This document shows positions 24,120-38,000 of a DNA stretch of 64,000 nt, in pieces. Every line of letters starts with the position of its first letter. Position 1 is the stretch's first letter. This stretch comes from Lamellibrachia luymesi. Its lineage: Eukaryota > Annelida > Polychaeta > Sabellida > Siboglinidae. Under the pieces are notes generated by a model. That model saw nothing but the letters and a program-made list of their open reading frames with translations, made no database searches and was not told the origin of the DNA. The position numbers and the translations under genes are program-made. The stretch is from contig SDWI01000346.1 of assembly GCA_009193005.1 (NCBI GenBank), positions 348,891 through 412,890 on the forward strand. Direction: 5' to 3'.

Positions 24120-25390
24120 GCAGCCTCACGTATGTTTAGACCCCCATGCTAAGATTGGTGATTTTTAGCATTTATCCATATGATATCTAAAAAATGTATG
24201 TACGAGCAAAGAGCAAATGTGATTTGGGGTTATTTGTGATGAAAATTCAAGCAAAACAGACAGTGCATGCGTATCCATATTTTAGACTTGGCTTATGTTC
24301 TGTGTGTTATGTATTATAAACATCTTATCACCTGTTAACAGTGCTTCACATTTGAAAACAACAGGCGAGTGATTTATCACTTGCCTAAAAATACCAAATT
24401 AATTTAGATGTGATTGTTAGTTTTTTTTTTACCATGTGGTGGCGCTACCATTTCTCATTATGATTCTGTCATTATGTCGCCATGAAATTTTAATAGGTAC
24501 TTTGTTGGGGCTCTGACTTTTGTACAATGAAATAAATTTTTACTTTAGTAAACCCCAAACATTGCAGTTGGTGAACCGGTTTTGAATTACATCATGTCAT
24601 CGATCACCGTAGGCACTGTCATTGCGTTCAGCTTCACTTAGGCGGTTTGAAAATTGCAATTGAGATTCACAAATACGCCTTGTATAAGAAACAGATATAT
24701 AGTCTCAAATGCAGCCTAGTAGGCAACAACAATATAAACTGTGGAGAAATGGCATGCTTCGATTGCATCATAAATCACTATGCCAAACGCTCAACTCAAA
24801 CTCGATGCGCAAAAATGTGAATTCATTATCTGCACATGAGACAGTGAATCAATGACGAATGTTAAGTGGTGCCAGAGATGTGTATCATGGATTCGTGTGT
24901 TCAGAGCGGTTGAAAGACGAAGTGGAATAATTATTAATATTGTTGTTTTCAATGTTTAATCAACTTTTACACTGCGTGTCAACTCGTGCATGTTCGGTTA
25001 CTCAGATTCAGGTTATTATTTTTGATTCCCATTACAGTGTAGTCAGTCAATCAGATCATAGTTAACTATTGTCGATCCCTAATCTATTCCATAACTGTAC
25101 ATGTATACATGCATTATATTAAATTTACATTCAGCAGCATGACATTTAAAAATAATACACGTTGACGCTAGTTCACTCATGGCTTCGATGGTGTTCTTAC
25201 AATCTCGGTGCAGCCAGTGGCGATCACCATTTGTTTAATAGCTCCTCAGTGTCAGTTGATATGGGAACTCGTAATACGCCTTGCCGAATATTGAACACCG
25301 CGATATAAAGAGGCTAGACTTTCCTAACAAATGTGATACTGATACTCAAGAAACTCCTTGTTGAAATGAACAGTTGCAGACAGCAAGCAA
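24120..25390. other. Intergenic, no supported gene
   Basis: A+T-rich sequence without a long open frame on either strand. It may include the KMT2 promoter and its non-coding first exon, which I could not place. Confidence 0.35.
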
Positions 25391-25487
25391 TTTTAGCAAT
25401 TGGCACAAGTGAGATCGCTCCCTAGATTATTGATTTGCACAAGCGATAGGGAGCGAGAACGATTGCTCACCATCACAAACATGTCTG

Positions 25488-26861
25488 CAGCCTGCAGACC
25501 TGAGGCCGGGTACATTTTCATGAGTAAAGTACGAGTACAGTGGCGATGGCTGAGTACGAGTATGAGTACGAGTACATTGCTCAAAGCTGAGTACGAGTAT
25601 GAGAACAAGTACATTTCCACGAGTATGAGTATGACTACCAGTATATCTTGTATGATATAGTAAATCTGCATAATAATAATAACATATATTAAAAATTGTG
25701 AATTAATTTATATAATTCAGGAAGAGCTGACTATGCAATTTTTTATGAGGAAAACTTGTTTGGGACCATAGTGGGGGTTGCATTCCATTCAAAGGTATAA
25801 TTCGCATTCAAATGCAAATGTTCAGGGTATGCATTCAAATATGGGGTAAAATGTATTTAAATTGAAAATACTTTTCAAAATACATTTTATAGCACAACAT
25901 AACAAGAGAAAAGAAATAAAGAAATATAATCATTAAATGTATATGATATATGAATCAGTGAACACTGTTAGGCATGTTGTGGCTGGCAGTGACCACAACT
26001 AATGTTTGCTGAGAGGGTGGATTAGCACCTGCCAATGTCCAGGGCTCAATATCCCCTTTGTACTTTAACCACACTACACATTGGCACCAAACAATACTGG
26101 TACAGGCTATCTGACTTGAGGCACCAAACATCTTCAGAAGAAGACTCAGCTAGCAGTACTTAGCACTGTAACTTGTGGGAGCAACAAAGGCATTTTATGG
26201 CTAACTGATGAATGACCCTTTCATTATGAGCTTACTGGACTTCCTGGCTCAATTAAACAAACACAGGATTATGGCCTAGACTGGTAACTAATACAAATAT
26301 GAATATGAACTAGGGGTTTATGACTGGGAAAAGAATCAAAAGATGCTGCCTCTTGAAGCAAAGCATTTGTGGCTTCAGTGCATCCAATGTGCAGAAAAGT
26401 GATCCACGGTGTGAATTTGTGAAAACTCATCAATACCAAGTAAAAATTAAACCACAACTACTAAATGTAACAATAATAATTATTACATTGCAATTAATAT
26501 CATGGTTGTTGCAATAGAATTTACATAATAAAAGTGTTTTTTTAATGATCGTATATTAGAAAACATGTAGCTCAGCCGAGATGCATGCAAGAACATATAC
26601 ATTTTTGTTAATTTGATTCATATGCAGGTAATACAATTTGCTATCATACTTTTTGAAATTGTAGTTGTTAATGATTTGATCATAAGAAATTAAATAATGT
26701 TCACAATATCATATTGAAAAAGTACTCGTAATGTACTCGTAAAATCTGAGTACATTGAACACGAGTACGAGTACATGACCATAATTTCTATGAGTACGAG
26801 TACAAGTATATAAAAAAAATTCTCGAGTACCGAGTACTTCGGCCCCAAGCCTGGCAGCCTG
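25488..26861. mobile_element. Non-autonomous TIR element with GAGTAC subterminal repeats
   Basis: The left end CAGCCTGCAGACCTGAGGCC (25488 on) and the reverse complement of the right end CAGGCTGCCAGGCTTGGGGC (26861 back) match with small gaps, and both then run into GTAC. Degenerate GAGTACGAGTAC arrays lie just inside each end (25519-25637 and 26723-26838). A CAG terminus with a subterminal repeat is typical of hAT-like MITEs. No 8-bp target duplication is visible. No transposase is encoded. Confidence 0.45.
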
Positions 26862-27377
26862 TAACGTTCATTACAGACTAGCCCATCTGTAAGCAATTCT
26901 AGTGAAGTTTTAACCTGGTGGTGGAGATCTGTTTTCCTCAAATTCTTGTGTGCTGTCTGTGCTTAACATCATTTATGAATTTCGTAATGGGCAAAGTGCT
27001 AACAATGATATGTCCCTGTTGTTGAATCATCATAACCAAAAAGTTCTTTGTATAAATGTATTGATGTGCACTTCGCAACATATATGTCAATACAAATCAT
27101 GATGTTTTGGCTATGCTTTATGGATAACAAAGGCTCATACTTTTCAATCCATTTTCAAGGGGTTGACCTGTTGCATTAAGTTATGCAATTGTGTTATGTT
27201 ATGCTATTACTATTGTGTGTTATGTATCATGTTTAAAGTAACAAGGGTGAAGCTTTGTTATTCTTACAAGGCGCTGCACTATCTTACCTTTTGCTTGATG
27301 CATTGGACAGGCATCATTGGGTCATTCTTTTGCAACAATATCTTTAAGTCCTGTTGTGTGCAGTTGATTATGTTAAA

Positions 27378-27392
27378 TGGTTTCTGTTTCAG
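27378..27392 (+). promoter_or_regulatory. Splice acceptor in front of the first KMT2 coding exon
   Basis: TGGTTTCTGTTTCAG ends at 27392, 13 bases before the start codon. It implies at least one upstream non-coding exon, so the promoter lies further left. An in-frame TAA at 27397-27399 confirms that translation cannot begin before 27406 in this exon. Confidence 0.75.
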
Positions 27393-27405
27393 ATTATAAA
27401 CTAAC

Positions 27406-29057
27406 ATGGAGCAGCAGGATGGCTCGGAACCTGCAGAGAAGAAGGCAGATCCGAAAGTGGAGGTGGGAGCCACCCATGATGTAGAACCCAGTGGCACCCC
27501 CTCAGAAAAGGTGGATCCGACTAGGGTTGCTACTGCTGAAGGGACCAAGGCAGCCAGCGATGTGCCTAGCATGATCGAGTCAACACCCACAGTGCCAACA
27601 CCTGAACCTGCGACCACTGGCAACACAGTTGAAAAAAGCCCAGAAGTTCAGAAATCAACAGAAGATGAAAACACCAGCATTGAAATACCCCAGGAAGGAC
27701 CAACCTCCACAGTAACTGTGGCTACATCGCCTAAACAAGAGATTGTTGCCAGTTTGGTGGAACAAAGTAATGTTTCATGTGCAATAGAGTTGAAGCAGGA
27801 CCATCTCGATACAACCATTCATACAAATGAAGGATCTCCACCACAATCAGATACAGTTGCTAATGCTACCGCAAATAATGAAGCGTCATCAAAGGAAGAC
27901 AGTCAGGATATAGTGCTAGAACCAACAGAAAAATGTGTATCACCAGATGTTGTAACTATTGAAGAAGACGATGTTAGATCAGACGTGGCAGACGCCAAAG
28001 TTGAAGTTCAGGAGTCAAATCCAGAAACAGATGAAATTGAAAAATGTACTCAGCATGAAGAAGGTTTGTCACGGACAAAGATGGATGAAACAGAGTCCAT
28101 GCAACCACCTCCAGCTAACACTGTGGAAGGTCACAAGATACCAGTGGATGCCAAAAAGGACAGCGATAATACCTCACCAGGGAGCAGTAGTAATGACAAC
28201 GTTCTAGAAAACTCTTCAAGTCTGCCAGCAACAGGTGCAGACTCGCAGAAAGATCAAACAAGTGAAATTACCACTGGACAAGAAGCCGTCGCTACGACGC
28301 AACCCATGGATGTGGAGCAGGTCATCTCGGAATCAGGGACTGGCAACGCCGCATCAGAAGAATGCATGGACACAGAAGAGGTTGCATATTCAAAGGCAGT
28401 GGGACAAGACGAAACGGTATCAGATGCCATTGCTTCTGATTGTGTGGTGACTGTGACACCTGAAGTTGCTGCTGCACTGGGTAGCTGTAGTGTTTCACCT
28501 GAACACCCGGCTGACATCCTCAGTGTGACGGAGCCGATGGACCAAATTGACGATTCTGTAGCGCTGTCAGATGCTGGAGGAGCAGACACAACCGACTGCA
28601 ATATGGAACTTGATGATACGGCTCCCATGGAGGCTGATGGACCGTCGACGGGAACAGAACCTTGCAGTCCTCAACCTGAAGTCACCTCATGCACAAAGCA
28701 ACCCACTTCACAATCAGATTTGGCCAAAGATACTCATCCGGTTTTGCTGGACAACAAACGTGATTCACCGTCTCCAGCACAGGTTGTTCCAGATGTTGAT
28801 ACAGCAGCAGGAGAACCAGCCAAAGTGAAGCAAGCGTCAACAGACAAATCACCATCGAACGTGGATGAAGGTGAAGCTGGACTGATAGTACCATGCTCAT
28901 CTTCCGAGCCTGTTTCTGAACCGAATCAACAAAGCTCCACAGACACATTGCCGAATATTGATTCGGTTACCACGGTAACAGAAAATATTGAAGCTGCGGA
29001 TGACATAATGGACCTCAGGAAGCAGAATCTAAGCCCTCCGCTAGGCACTACTATGGG
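27406..29057 (+). CDS. KMT2 coding exon 1: acidic, disordered N-terminus
   Basis: This large exon gives 550 codons plus two bases and begins MEQQDGSEPAEKKADPK. It is rich in Ser, Thr, Pro, Glu and Asp, without hydrophobic segments or zinc ligands. Short acidic motifs with Pro-Met-Asp or Met-Glu recur: QPMDVEQ, ECMDTEE, EPMDQID, NMELDD, APMEADG. The donor is GG|GTATGT at 29058. I see no AT-hook of the kind found near the N-terminus of vertebrate KMT2C. Assignment to the KMT2 gene rests on phase 2 joining exon 2 and on position directly in front of the PHD exons. Confidence 0.85.
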
Positions 29058-32000
29058 GTATGTGAATTTCTCGTTTGGTGTTTCAGTCTTCTAGTTGTTT
29101 ATTGATGCGTTGGTTTATTTTTTGTCTGTCGGCAAGATTGAGATTTATACATTTTCTTATGGCTGCAATCTAAGAATAAAGTTATCTGATTTTAATTTTG
29201 TATATTGTGCACATGCTTGCTGGAATAACAAAAGTAATATGTTGATTGGTACGTATATATGGAGAACCAAATGTTTGCAATTTGCTGATTGTTCTGAAAA
29301 ATATTGCCATTGAACTTTACAAATGGCATTGCAGCATGCATGAGTTACTTTGTAATACTCTTGCCAATTGTCCTGCTTATTTAGCCCATAACTTTTTATA
29401 TGTGTAGTATTTTGCCTACTATAAAATTTTTATTAGATAATACTAGCATATACTTCCTGAATTTATGCTGTCCTTCACAAGGCTGCAAAACCGCATGCTT
29501 CGTACTGCATATTTTGGCCATTTGCAAATTATTCATGGCTCACATTTGGAAGATTTATTTTGTCTTGAAAAAACAGCATCTTTGCATAAAACTGGCCTAC
29601 AGATTGAATCAATATGCTGTTAGGCCCTTTTGACTGCTTATGATGGATATACATAGGGCAGTTTAACCTCATCATTAAGAAGGAGCATTTTTATGATAGC
29701 TTTTATGATGGATTCTTTGTGAAGCACACATTTCTGTTTCGATCAGAAGCTCATGACAAAGTACCCTGGAGGTTAATGCATCCTATTTGGCCAGTCTCTC
29801 GCATCTTTCAGATGTCCCCAGGGAGCTCACAATAGCAAAAACCATGTCATAGGCACTTTAACATTTCTGGTTTGTTGTGCCTCTGAGCTCATGTTTCTGT
29901 CGACTTAGGCACGGTAGAAGTGTTACTATAATTATATTAGTGCTACAAAAAAATTGGTAGTTTGTCATAGTAAACACTACTTATACTGGTGCTTCAGAGA
30001 AGAGTTGCCGCCTCCAAGTTCCGATGTGATGCAGTGCATGGCAGAGAATGAGACGGCTGTTCCAGATGAGGCATCAACCCCAGTTGTTGTTCCCATGGAC
30101 ACTTGCAGGGCTAACATGCCTACAGTGCAGAACATGGGCCGCCAGGAATCAACAGTGTCGAGTGATGTTGTTCAGGTGGAGGCGACATATGCAGGTATGT
30201 GTATGCACACCCATTGGTTTTGGGAAATCTTGTTTTTCCGTAGCTCTGCTTCCTTACATTTGCTTGTATTTGGTTAGTTTTATTCAATCGTCATTAGCCA
30301 TACGTAGAAATGGTTAAGCAGTCAGATTTTGGGTGTTCCAGGAATGTTTCATTTAAAGCTGTACTGCTCCAATAAATAAAAGCTACTGTGATGTCAACAT
30401 AGTATGATTGATTCTGATCAGTGGCCCAATAGTAATGATCGTTTTGTACAACCTGTAATACAAATGGCTACAGATGGAAGCTGCAGAGCAGTAAACTGCT
30501 CTGGATAAATGTGTGTTTACTGTCAAATAATTATGTACTCTTGATATTTCAGGCGTGTCTCCGCTACACTATGTAGGTGGTTCATCTCTAGATAGGCTAA
30601 CTTCGGAGGAGTCAACGGCCTCTGAAAGCTCTTTAATGTAAGTAATTCTCAATGATTTTAGGCTCTTAGCTGTTGATGCATTCTGATATTGTGTATTAAT
30701 TTATATTGAGATACAAACTGCAAGCAAATTATTGACATTAATCACTATTAAATGTGTATGTTACTGTTGAAGAAATTACCTTTACGAGAATGTGTTTTTT
30801 AGTCAGTTTTACTACAACCATTCTAACATTAGTATTAAAGGAAATCATCCTCTCAAGTCAAGGCTGCTGGCTACATCAGTATACATGGCATATTGACCTA
30901 TTGAAACATGTTTGTCAGTTGCTGTGCCAATGATATTACGAGAATGTAGAACTTAGGTCTACACATGGACACTTGGCTTTAATTGGCTGTGGACTGGTCA
31001 TCGCTGGTTTGATGGGTAATTTCCGCAAATTGCTCTTTGATGTTGGGGTGGTTCCTAGAATCAAGAATACTAGTAGGACGAAATACTGCCATCCCTGGCT
31101 CGCGAGGATGATGGAAATGCAAAACATTAGTAATTCATGGAAATACAATATAACTTTTGCTCTGCTACAGAGTTGCCACAGTAACAACGAGGCGGTGTGC
31201 TTTTTGTAACTGCGGGGAACGGAGTCTGCTGGGTCAGGGTGACCTCACCCGCTATGACGCTACCCCAGGTTTCAACCCTTTCCGACGCCAGGTGACCCGC
31301 GGCACTCGCAGCAGTGGGCTCGATCTCGACGACCGGTCTGCTGATAAGGGCTCCCGGTCTGGCTCAAGCAGACGGTCACGGGCAGCCCTCAAACCTGTCA
31401 GGTATGCATTTGTCTTGAATATAGTGCTTTCAAAGAATTTACAGTTGGATGCAGTAGCTCAGTGGTTAGAGCATTGAACTGTCAATTGAGATAGCCAGAG
31501 TTCAAGTCCATCTCCTGCCATTTCAAAACTGGGCAATTTGGTTCACCTCACATTGAGACAAAAACAGCTTGGTCCCTTCTACCAGGTGTCTATGCCAAGA
31601 GAAGTAATTTCAAGTAAAGGATTCTATTTCTCAACCATAAGAGTCGCAGCAGAAGTGCCCATGACGCAGCTCTGTTAATTCTGTCAAATACTTTGCATGA
31701 GGATACGATTGAATAAAAAAAAATTTCAGTGTATTACTTGAGGGTGATGATATGAAAATTTGAGATAAATCCGGATTGTAAAAGTCAGGTTTGAGTTGGC
31801 CTGTCAAGTGGTAATATTTTAACTGTAGTTAAAGCAGTGCAGCCTGGGCTTGCATGATTTAGTTATTGCATTGTATACCTTTCTTGATTTGGGGTGACTT
31901 ATGCATATCACAGTATGGTAGGAAATGTTACGTCTGTGGCGCAGATAAGCTTGTGGCACTAATGTATTCCTCTGATCCGCCATTAAAAAAATGTAATATT

Positions 32001-35000
32001 TTGCCTGCATACAGGAAAAAACTGCTGTCTATATGTCACTGCAGTTATGCACCTGGGCTTGGATCAGTATACATAAGTTACAGAAACATTGTCTGAGGGG
32101 TAACTGTGTCACATTCTGTGTATGTTGCCTTGTGTTTGATAGGGAGAAGGTTAAATCCCCCCGTTGTTCCAGTATTGACACTGACATCCAGACAGTCCCC
32201 TTGGCTGATGAACTTAATCACATTGGCTATGCAGAAGAGGTTGATCCATCAGCAGTGCTGGAAAAAACAGGTTAGAACATTCACAGCTATTTTTTTGACG
32301 AATAGCGCATTAGTTTTCCAGTTGTAGATAGTGCCAGTTTTGCAGCAATGATTGTTGTCGTTAAATGATTATTCTGTGTTCATGTACGTACTTATCTTAA
32401 AACAGGAACACAGTGAACACAAAAACACACAAGAGAAATATTCTTGTAATAGTCAGATCTTTTCCTGGGCATAATCATTTATCGCCTATCCTGCCTTGGT
32501 CAGTTACCCAGTAAAACATGACATCAGTGGAAATATTATTTAATATAGCCGTTGCCATGCGGACAAGCCCTCACAAGGTATACGCATCTAAGTTGTGACT
32601 TTTGTCAAAATAAAAATTTTATTTTTGAAACTCAAATCTACAAATTTTCTTAGCTCCTAAGTAGTCATTCTGTGTGGACGAAATAAAACTTGATTGTTTG
32701 ATGCATATTCACGTCCACATCATTCGGAGTCCATTTTGTTCACGTTATTGTGTATCCGTCTGATGCACACACTACACATTATACCTGCTGCAAGGTTTCT
32801 GTGAACAAATGTCACTGTGTTGACTCTGAATTTGCAGCTAGAATACCTTCAGTAGTGTGTAATAGACATGCTGTAAAGATGCTATTATCAAGAAATAGGT
32901 TGCGTTGCTGAAGGAATGCCCTACTTGTAGGTCACGTGTGGGCCCACCACTGTTGTGCCGCGTGGTCCGAGGGTGTCACGCAGTTGGAGAATGGTGCCCT
33001 GCAGTTCGTCGACAAGGCTGTTTGTGCTGCCCTCTCTCAGGTAACTGCTCATCTACTGTGTTGGTTTTGTAGACAAATAAATATATAAAAACGATAGTGA
33101 TTTATTACTTGATAGAGGCACGCTTTATCAATGAACAAAATTATTTAGAGGTATGTATGTAAATTTGAACTTTTTGATAGTTAACATACAACGCTATCAG
33201 AATATGGCAAAAACACATCTTGAGTAATTTTGGTAAAAAAATGCCTTTTGAGGTGGGGTGTCTGTTCATCATAATTTTTAACAATATAAATAATCAGACT
33301 TTGTGACCTGCCATCCGGAATTGTCATCTTGCTGTTTCCGTTTTTCAGAAATGCAATTACTGTCTAAACTATGGAGCTACTATTGTGTGTCGAGACATTG
33401 AATGTGCCAAGAAATATCACTACCCGTGTGCGTCAGGAGGTGGCTGCTTCCAGGTAAGATATTGATGCAAAACAACAAAGAAATAGGTAAATTTCTATAT
33501 TGACAAATTAAATAATTTAAAAAAATTACATTTGGATATAGTAGTGATTTTTACTTAACTTTAAGCTTTCACTTGAAGTAAATCACTATACCTATCATAG
33601 GGGTTGCAGTAGAACAGTTGTTAGAATGTTGCACTCTCAATCATGAAGACCGGGCTTTTACTCTTGCTGTTGTTTCAAAGCTTATGCAATGTTGTTTACT
33701 CCACATTAACTCAGTCCACTCGGCTGTATAACTGAGTACCTGGCTATAGACAGTGATTGATATATGTGGATGAATAGTCTTTGTGCAGAAATTGCAGTAT
33801 GGTTGAATTCAAGAGAAGTTGAGTTGGTAATGGAATGAACAGGTCTGCCAGGAGGTAAAATGTAAAGTGCTTTGAACAGTCCTAATGACCAATTACAGCA
33901 TTATATAAGAGATTAAGAGATTTATGTCTTCAAGCTCAACACAATCAGGGTTACTATTGGTTTTTACCTAGATGACTTGAGATAGTGGTAACACGGGAAA
34001 CACTAACGTGATTGCAACCCATATTTAAGAATTTCGTATCCGAGTATGTAGCCTATATTTGACATTATTATTTGTTTGTTCTCGTTTGGGGTCTTGTACA
34101 AGCAATGATTTTTATATCTAACAGGACATCAAGACACTTTCTTTGCTGTGTCCTGAACACATCGAACAAGCTGAAGTCATCGGTGAGTTCACACTGGAAT
34201 TTTAGAGAAAATATGAGGGTTTGTTGTATAATGATGCTTTAGTAAATACTGTCCTCCAATTAAATTCAGAGCGTTGTGATACCTGTTGTTATTATTTGCA
34301 GATAATTGCATGAATGCTTATGTTTCTGTAATAATAATTATGGTGTTTTATATGATCATTGCTGCAATTTTAATTATGCAAGGTAAACCCATAAAAGACT
34401 TGGATGATTAATAAAAATCACTATTTTAATAATATTTTATAATGGAGTCTTTGATAAGCTCACTTTCGCTTTCAGTCCTTGTTTATGAGCACGCTGCATT
34501 AATGTCGTAGATTGTGTATTCGTGTGAATCCTAGTGACACTATTGCACAATGAAGATGGCCGCAGTAATTGTAACCGTCATTGGTGTTGTTTTTGCAGCT
34601 GGTCAAGAGGCCTACTGTGTCGTGTGCGACAGGCCTGGCTACATCGCTGATCAGCTGTTCTGCACCAGTTGTGGTCAACATTACCATGGCAACTGTCTTG
34701 ACCCACCAGTTGAAGTGAATGCGATCGTACGGGCCGGCTGGCAGTGTCCAGAATGCAAGATATGCCAGACATGTCGGTGGGTGGTATTCGTCTGGTAGTT
34801 CTCATTTCATTGGGGTGTAAATACACAAGTCTTTGTTTCCTAGGTAGTTTTATAGATGTATAAATTTATTGATTTTCTCAGAGGTGATGTTGATACTGCG
34901 CAGGTAATGTTTTTGCTGGCATGTAAAATTAAAACGTGTGTTGGCTTTGTGTAATTGTGAAAGTCTAAGTCCAACTGACCAGGATATTATGCCTCTCCTA

Positions 35001-38000
35001 ATAATAAATAGTAATAATAAAAGTACTTATATAGTGCCTGATCAAGGTGTCCGACACAAGGAAACATGCAGCAGTAATGTAGATTGTTTTCACTATTAAA
35101 AGTTAACATAATTGATGATTAATTTTCTATACTTTAAACATTACTGTTTTATCTCTGCTATTATTGTGTTTTTTTTACAATGGTATGCTTCATACAATGC
35201 ACATAAACCAATAACCTGACAACAAAACAATAGCATATCTAAACTCACTAATCATCACCTTGCGCTGAGCCCCTTATGTCTCTGACCACTAGACTTGAAT
35301 TTGGTGAAAGATATTGAAACAAACTGCAGATATCTTGTGAAATGCCACTTTTCTGTATGAACATATACATATGTATTATACAGGTTAATTAATTTAATAT
35401 TGTATATTCTGTGTCATTACCATTTAGATTTTGATCTGATTCCATGCATTCACTTTGTTATTAGTTGTTACATGTTCACGTGGAAACATATTTAAAAAAA
35501 TTTAATATGGATCTGGTTGGTGACATTTTCCCGTGGTGTTTCAGACAACCAGGGGACGACAACCGAATGTTGGTGTGTGACACATGTGATAAGGGCTATC
35601 ACACCTTCTGTCTGGACCCTGTGATGACTACCATCCCAAAGAATGGTTGGAAGTGCAAGGTATGCACCATCTGTTCAGTAGCTGTTGTTACTTTCAATGT
35701 CTACAAAATGCCAGCTTCACAAAAACAGGAAATGCATTTATGAATGCATTAGCTTAGATAGTTAGTGGCTAACTTGAACATTTTGTTATTGTGATGGATT
35801 GATATATTTAGTATAACATCAACATTTGATGCAGGTCATTGCTACTTTTACATTTTGTAAACTTACCTTTATGTTTGATTTCATAACAGTGCATAGATAT
35901 GGCTATCTGGAGCTGGCCAAAATAGTGACATTGTTTTCCAAATAGGTATGACACTGTTGCAATGTTCAGACCTACTACTTTAGTGGTAAGATTATTAAAC
36001 AATCTTACACTGATATCCATCCCAATACGGCATAATGGATTTTTGAGACGAGCTTAATAAAATAGAATTTATTAATTCAAGATAAAATTGTTGATGAACA
36101 ATTTCATACATGTTTATCAAGTAAGCAAAACTACAACATGATTCTCAAGTAATTGTTTTCTAACACAAGCTTTTTGTTTATTAATTTAGTACTGTGTAAA
36201 AAAATCTGTAGAATGAATTTACTATGTACAAAATCTATGCAATCACATTACAGTGAAAAAATCTGTAGAATGACTTTGGTGTGTACAAAATCTATACAAT
36301 CACATTACTGTGTACAAAATTAGTAGAATGACTACCATAACACAGCACTCCTTCCTAACCACTGCCATCGTCTCCTTGCTAGAACTGCCGCGTGTGTGGG
36401 GACTGTGGCGCATGTACGCCAGGCAGCGGGCCAAGCTCGCGCTGGCACCACAACTACTCAGTCTGTGACGGCTGCTATCAGCAGCGCAACAAGGGTCTGT
36501 CATGTCCGCTGTGTGGCCGCGCCTACAGACACTTCATACACAAGCAGATGGCCCAGTGTACCTTGTGCAGCAAGTGAGTGATGCTTCCCAGTTACTGTGC
36601 ACCCTGATCTTGCCTATGAATGTCTATGTTGGCTGCAGAATTTATAATAATGTGAAACTCCAAAGTTACTATCTTAACGTTCAGTCTTTGTATTATTTAC
36701 ATTTTTAAAGGCACATGTGTAAATGCACAATTATTGTTATTATTATGAAGCAACAAGAATGTTGTGAACGTATAGGAGATACATGAATGTTGTGAACGTA
36801 TAGGAGATACATGAATGAGCATGTCTGCCGGGGGTGAAGTCAAAAATGCTTTGACCGGTCCCATGGACTGGATACGACCCTACGTAAGAACTGACCTTTT
36901 TCTTGTTTGTTGGAATTTTCCATTGTCGTGTTAGCAGTGTTTAGTGTTCAACTACATTTAATGTTGTAATGATTAATTTATATTACATGGTAGTGCAAAA
37001 ATTTGCTTGATAAACGATTACAAATTATACCAATTGTTTTCAGATACGTGCACACAGAATGTGACACATCGATGGAGCGTGACAAGAAGGGGGTTGGCTA
37101 CATATGTCCCATTTGTCGCAATGAAGTGTCTGTGGTAAGACTTACCTTTTTACCATTTGGATTATATTGACGATGAACATTTTGTGTTCTTAGCTTTTTT
37201 TTCAGCTTAAGTGTTGATCATCTTTTGAGAAAACACAGATGAAGTGGTTTAAAGAAGCCTAAACTATATTGGCATGCAATAAAACCCTGACTAAAAAACT
37301 GCTGTTGAAAGTAAACAGACCCCATTATTAGGGTAGATCATTATAGAAATTTGTAAAAGTATGTAACAATATTTATTACTAACCCTTTGAACAGTTTGAT
37401 TGAAAGGGTTTTGAAGCATTTTATTTTCAGAACTACCTTTGTCTGTTTTCTGTTTCTGCTGATCCTAAGGACTATTTTTCCTAAATCTCCTTGCTACGTT
37501 TCTTAATAAACCACTGTGTTTCTTTTTTATAAATGATGGAACCAAATTAATTTCAGGGGCCACTACAATGGTGGATCCAAACTAATTTCAGGGGCTGCTA
37601 CAACACTTCCAGGACCTCATTGATGCGAAACTTACTTTGTCCTTACAGGCGGACCTAGAAGGCTCAGCCTGTCTCCTCTCACACATGGTGGAAGAAGGCA
37701 GTCCTCAAGACATAGAGAACTTTGAAATCTTCAAAAGTTTCAAAGGTAAGTGAATATGCAGTTTACATATATCATTAGGGAGTGTCGGCCTCACTTTGTT
37801 TAAGCTTCAGTGCGAAGCTTTGTGCACCAGTATACATGTATCATATTGGGGAGTGTTAGCTTCACTTTGTTTAAGCTTCAGTGTGAAGCTTTGTGCACCA
37901 GTTTACATGTATCATATTGGGGAGTGTTGACCTCACTTGGTTTAAGCTTCAGTGCGAAGCTTTGTGCACCAGTTTACATGTATCATATTGGGGAGTGTTG

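Noticed and set aside
27163..27399. Open frame just upstream of the KMT2 start
   Set aside because: It runs through the acceptor into a different frame and is intronic or untranslated.
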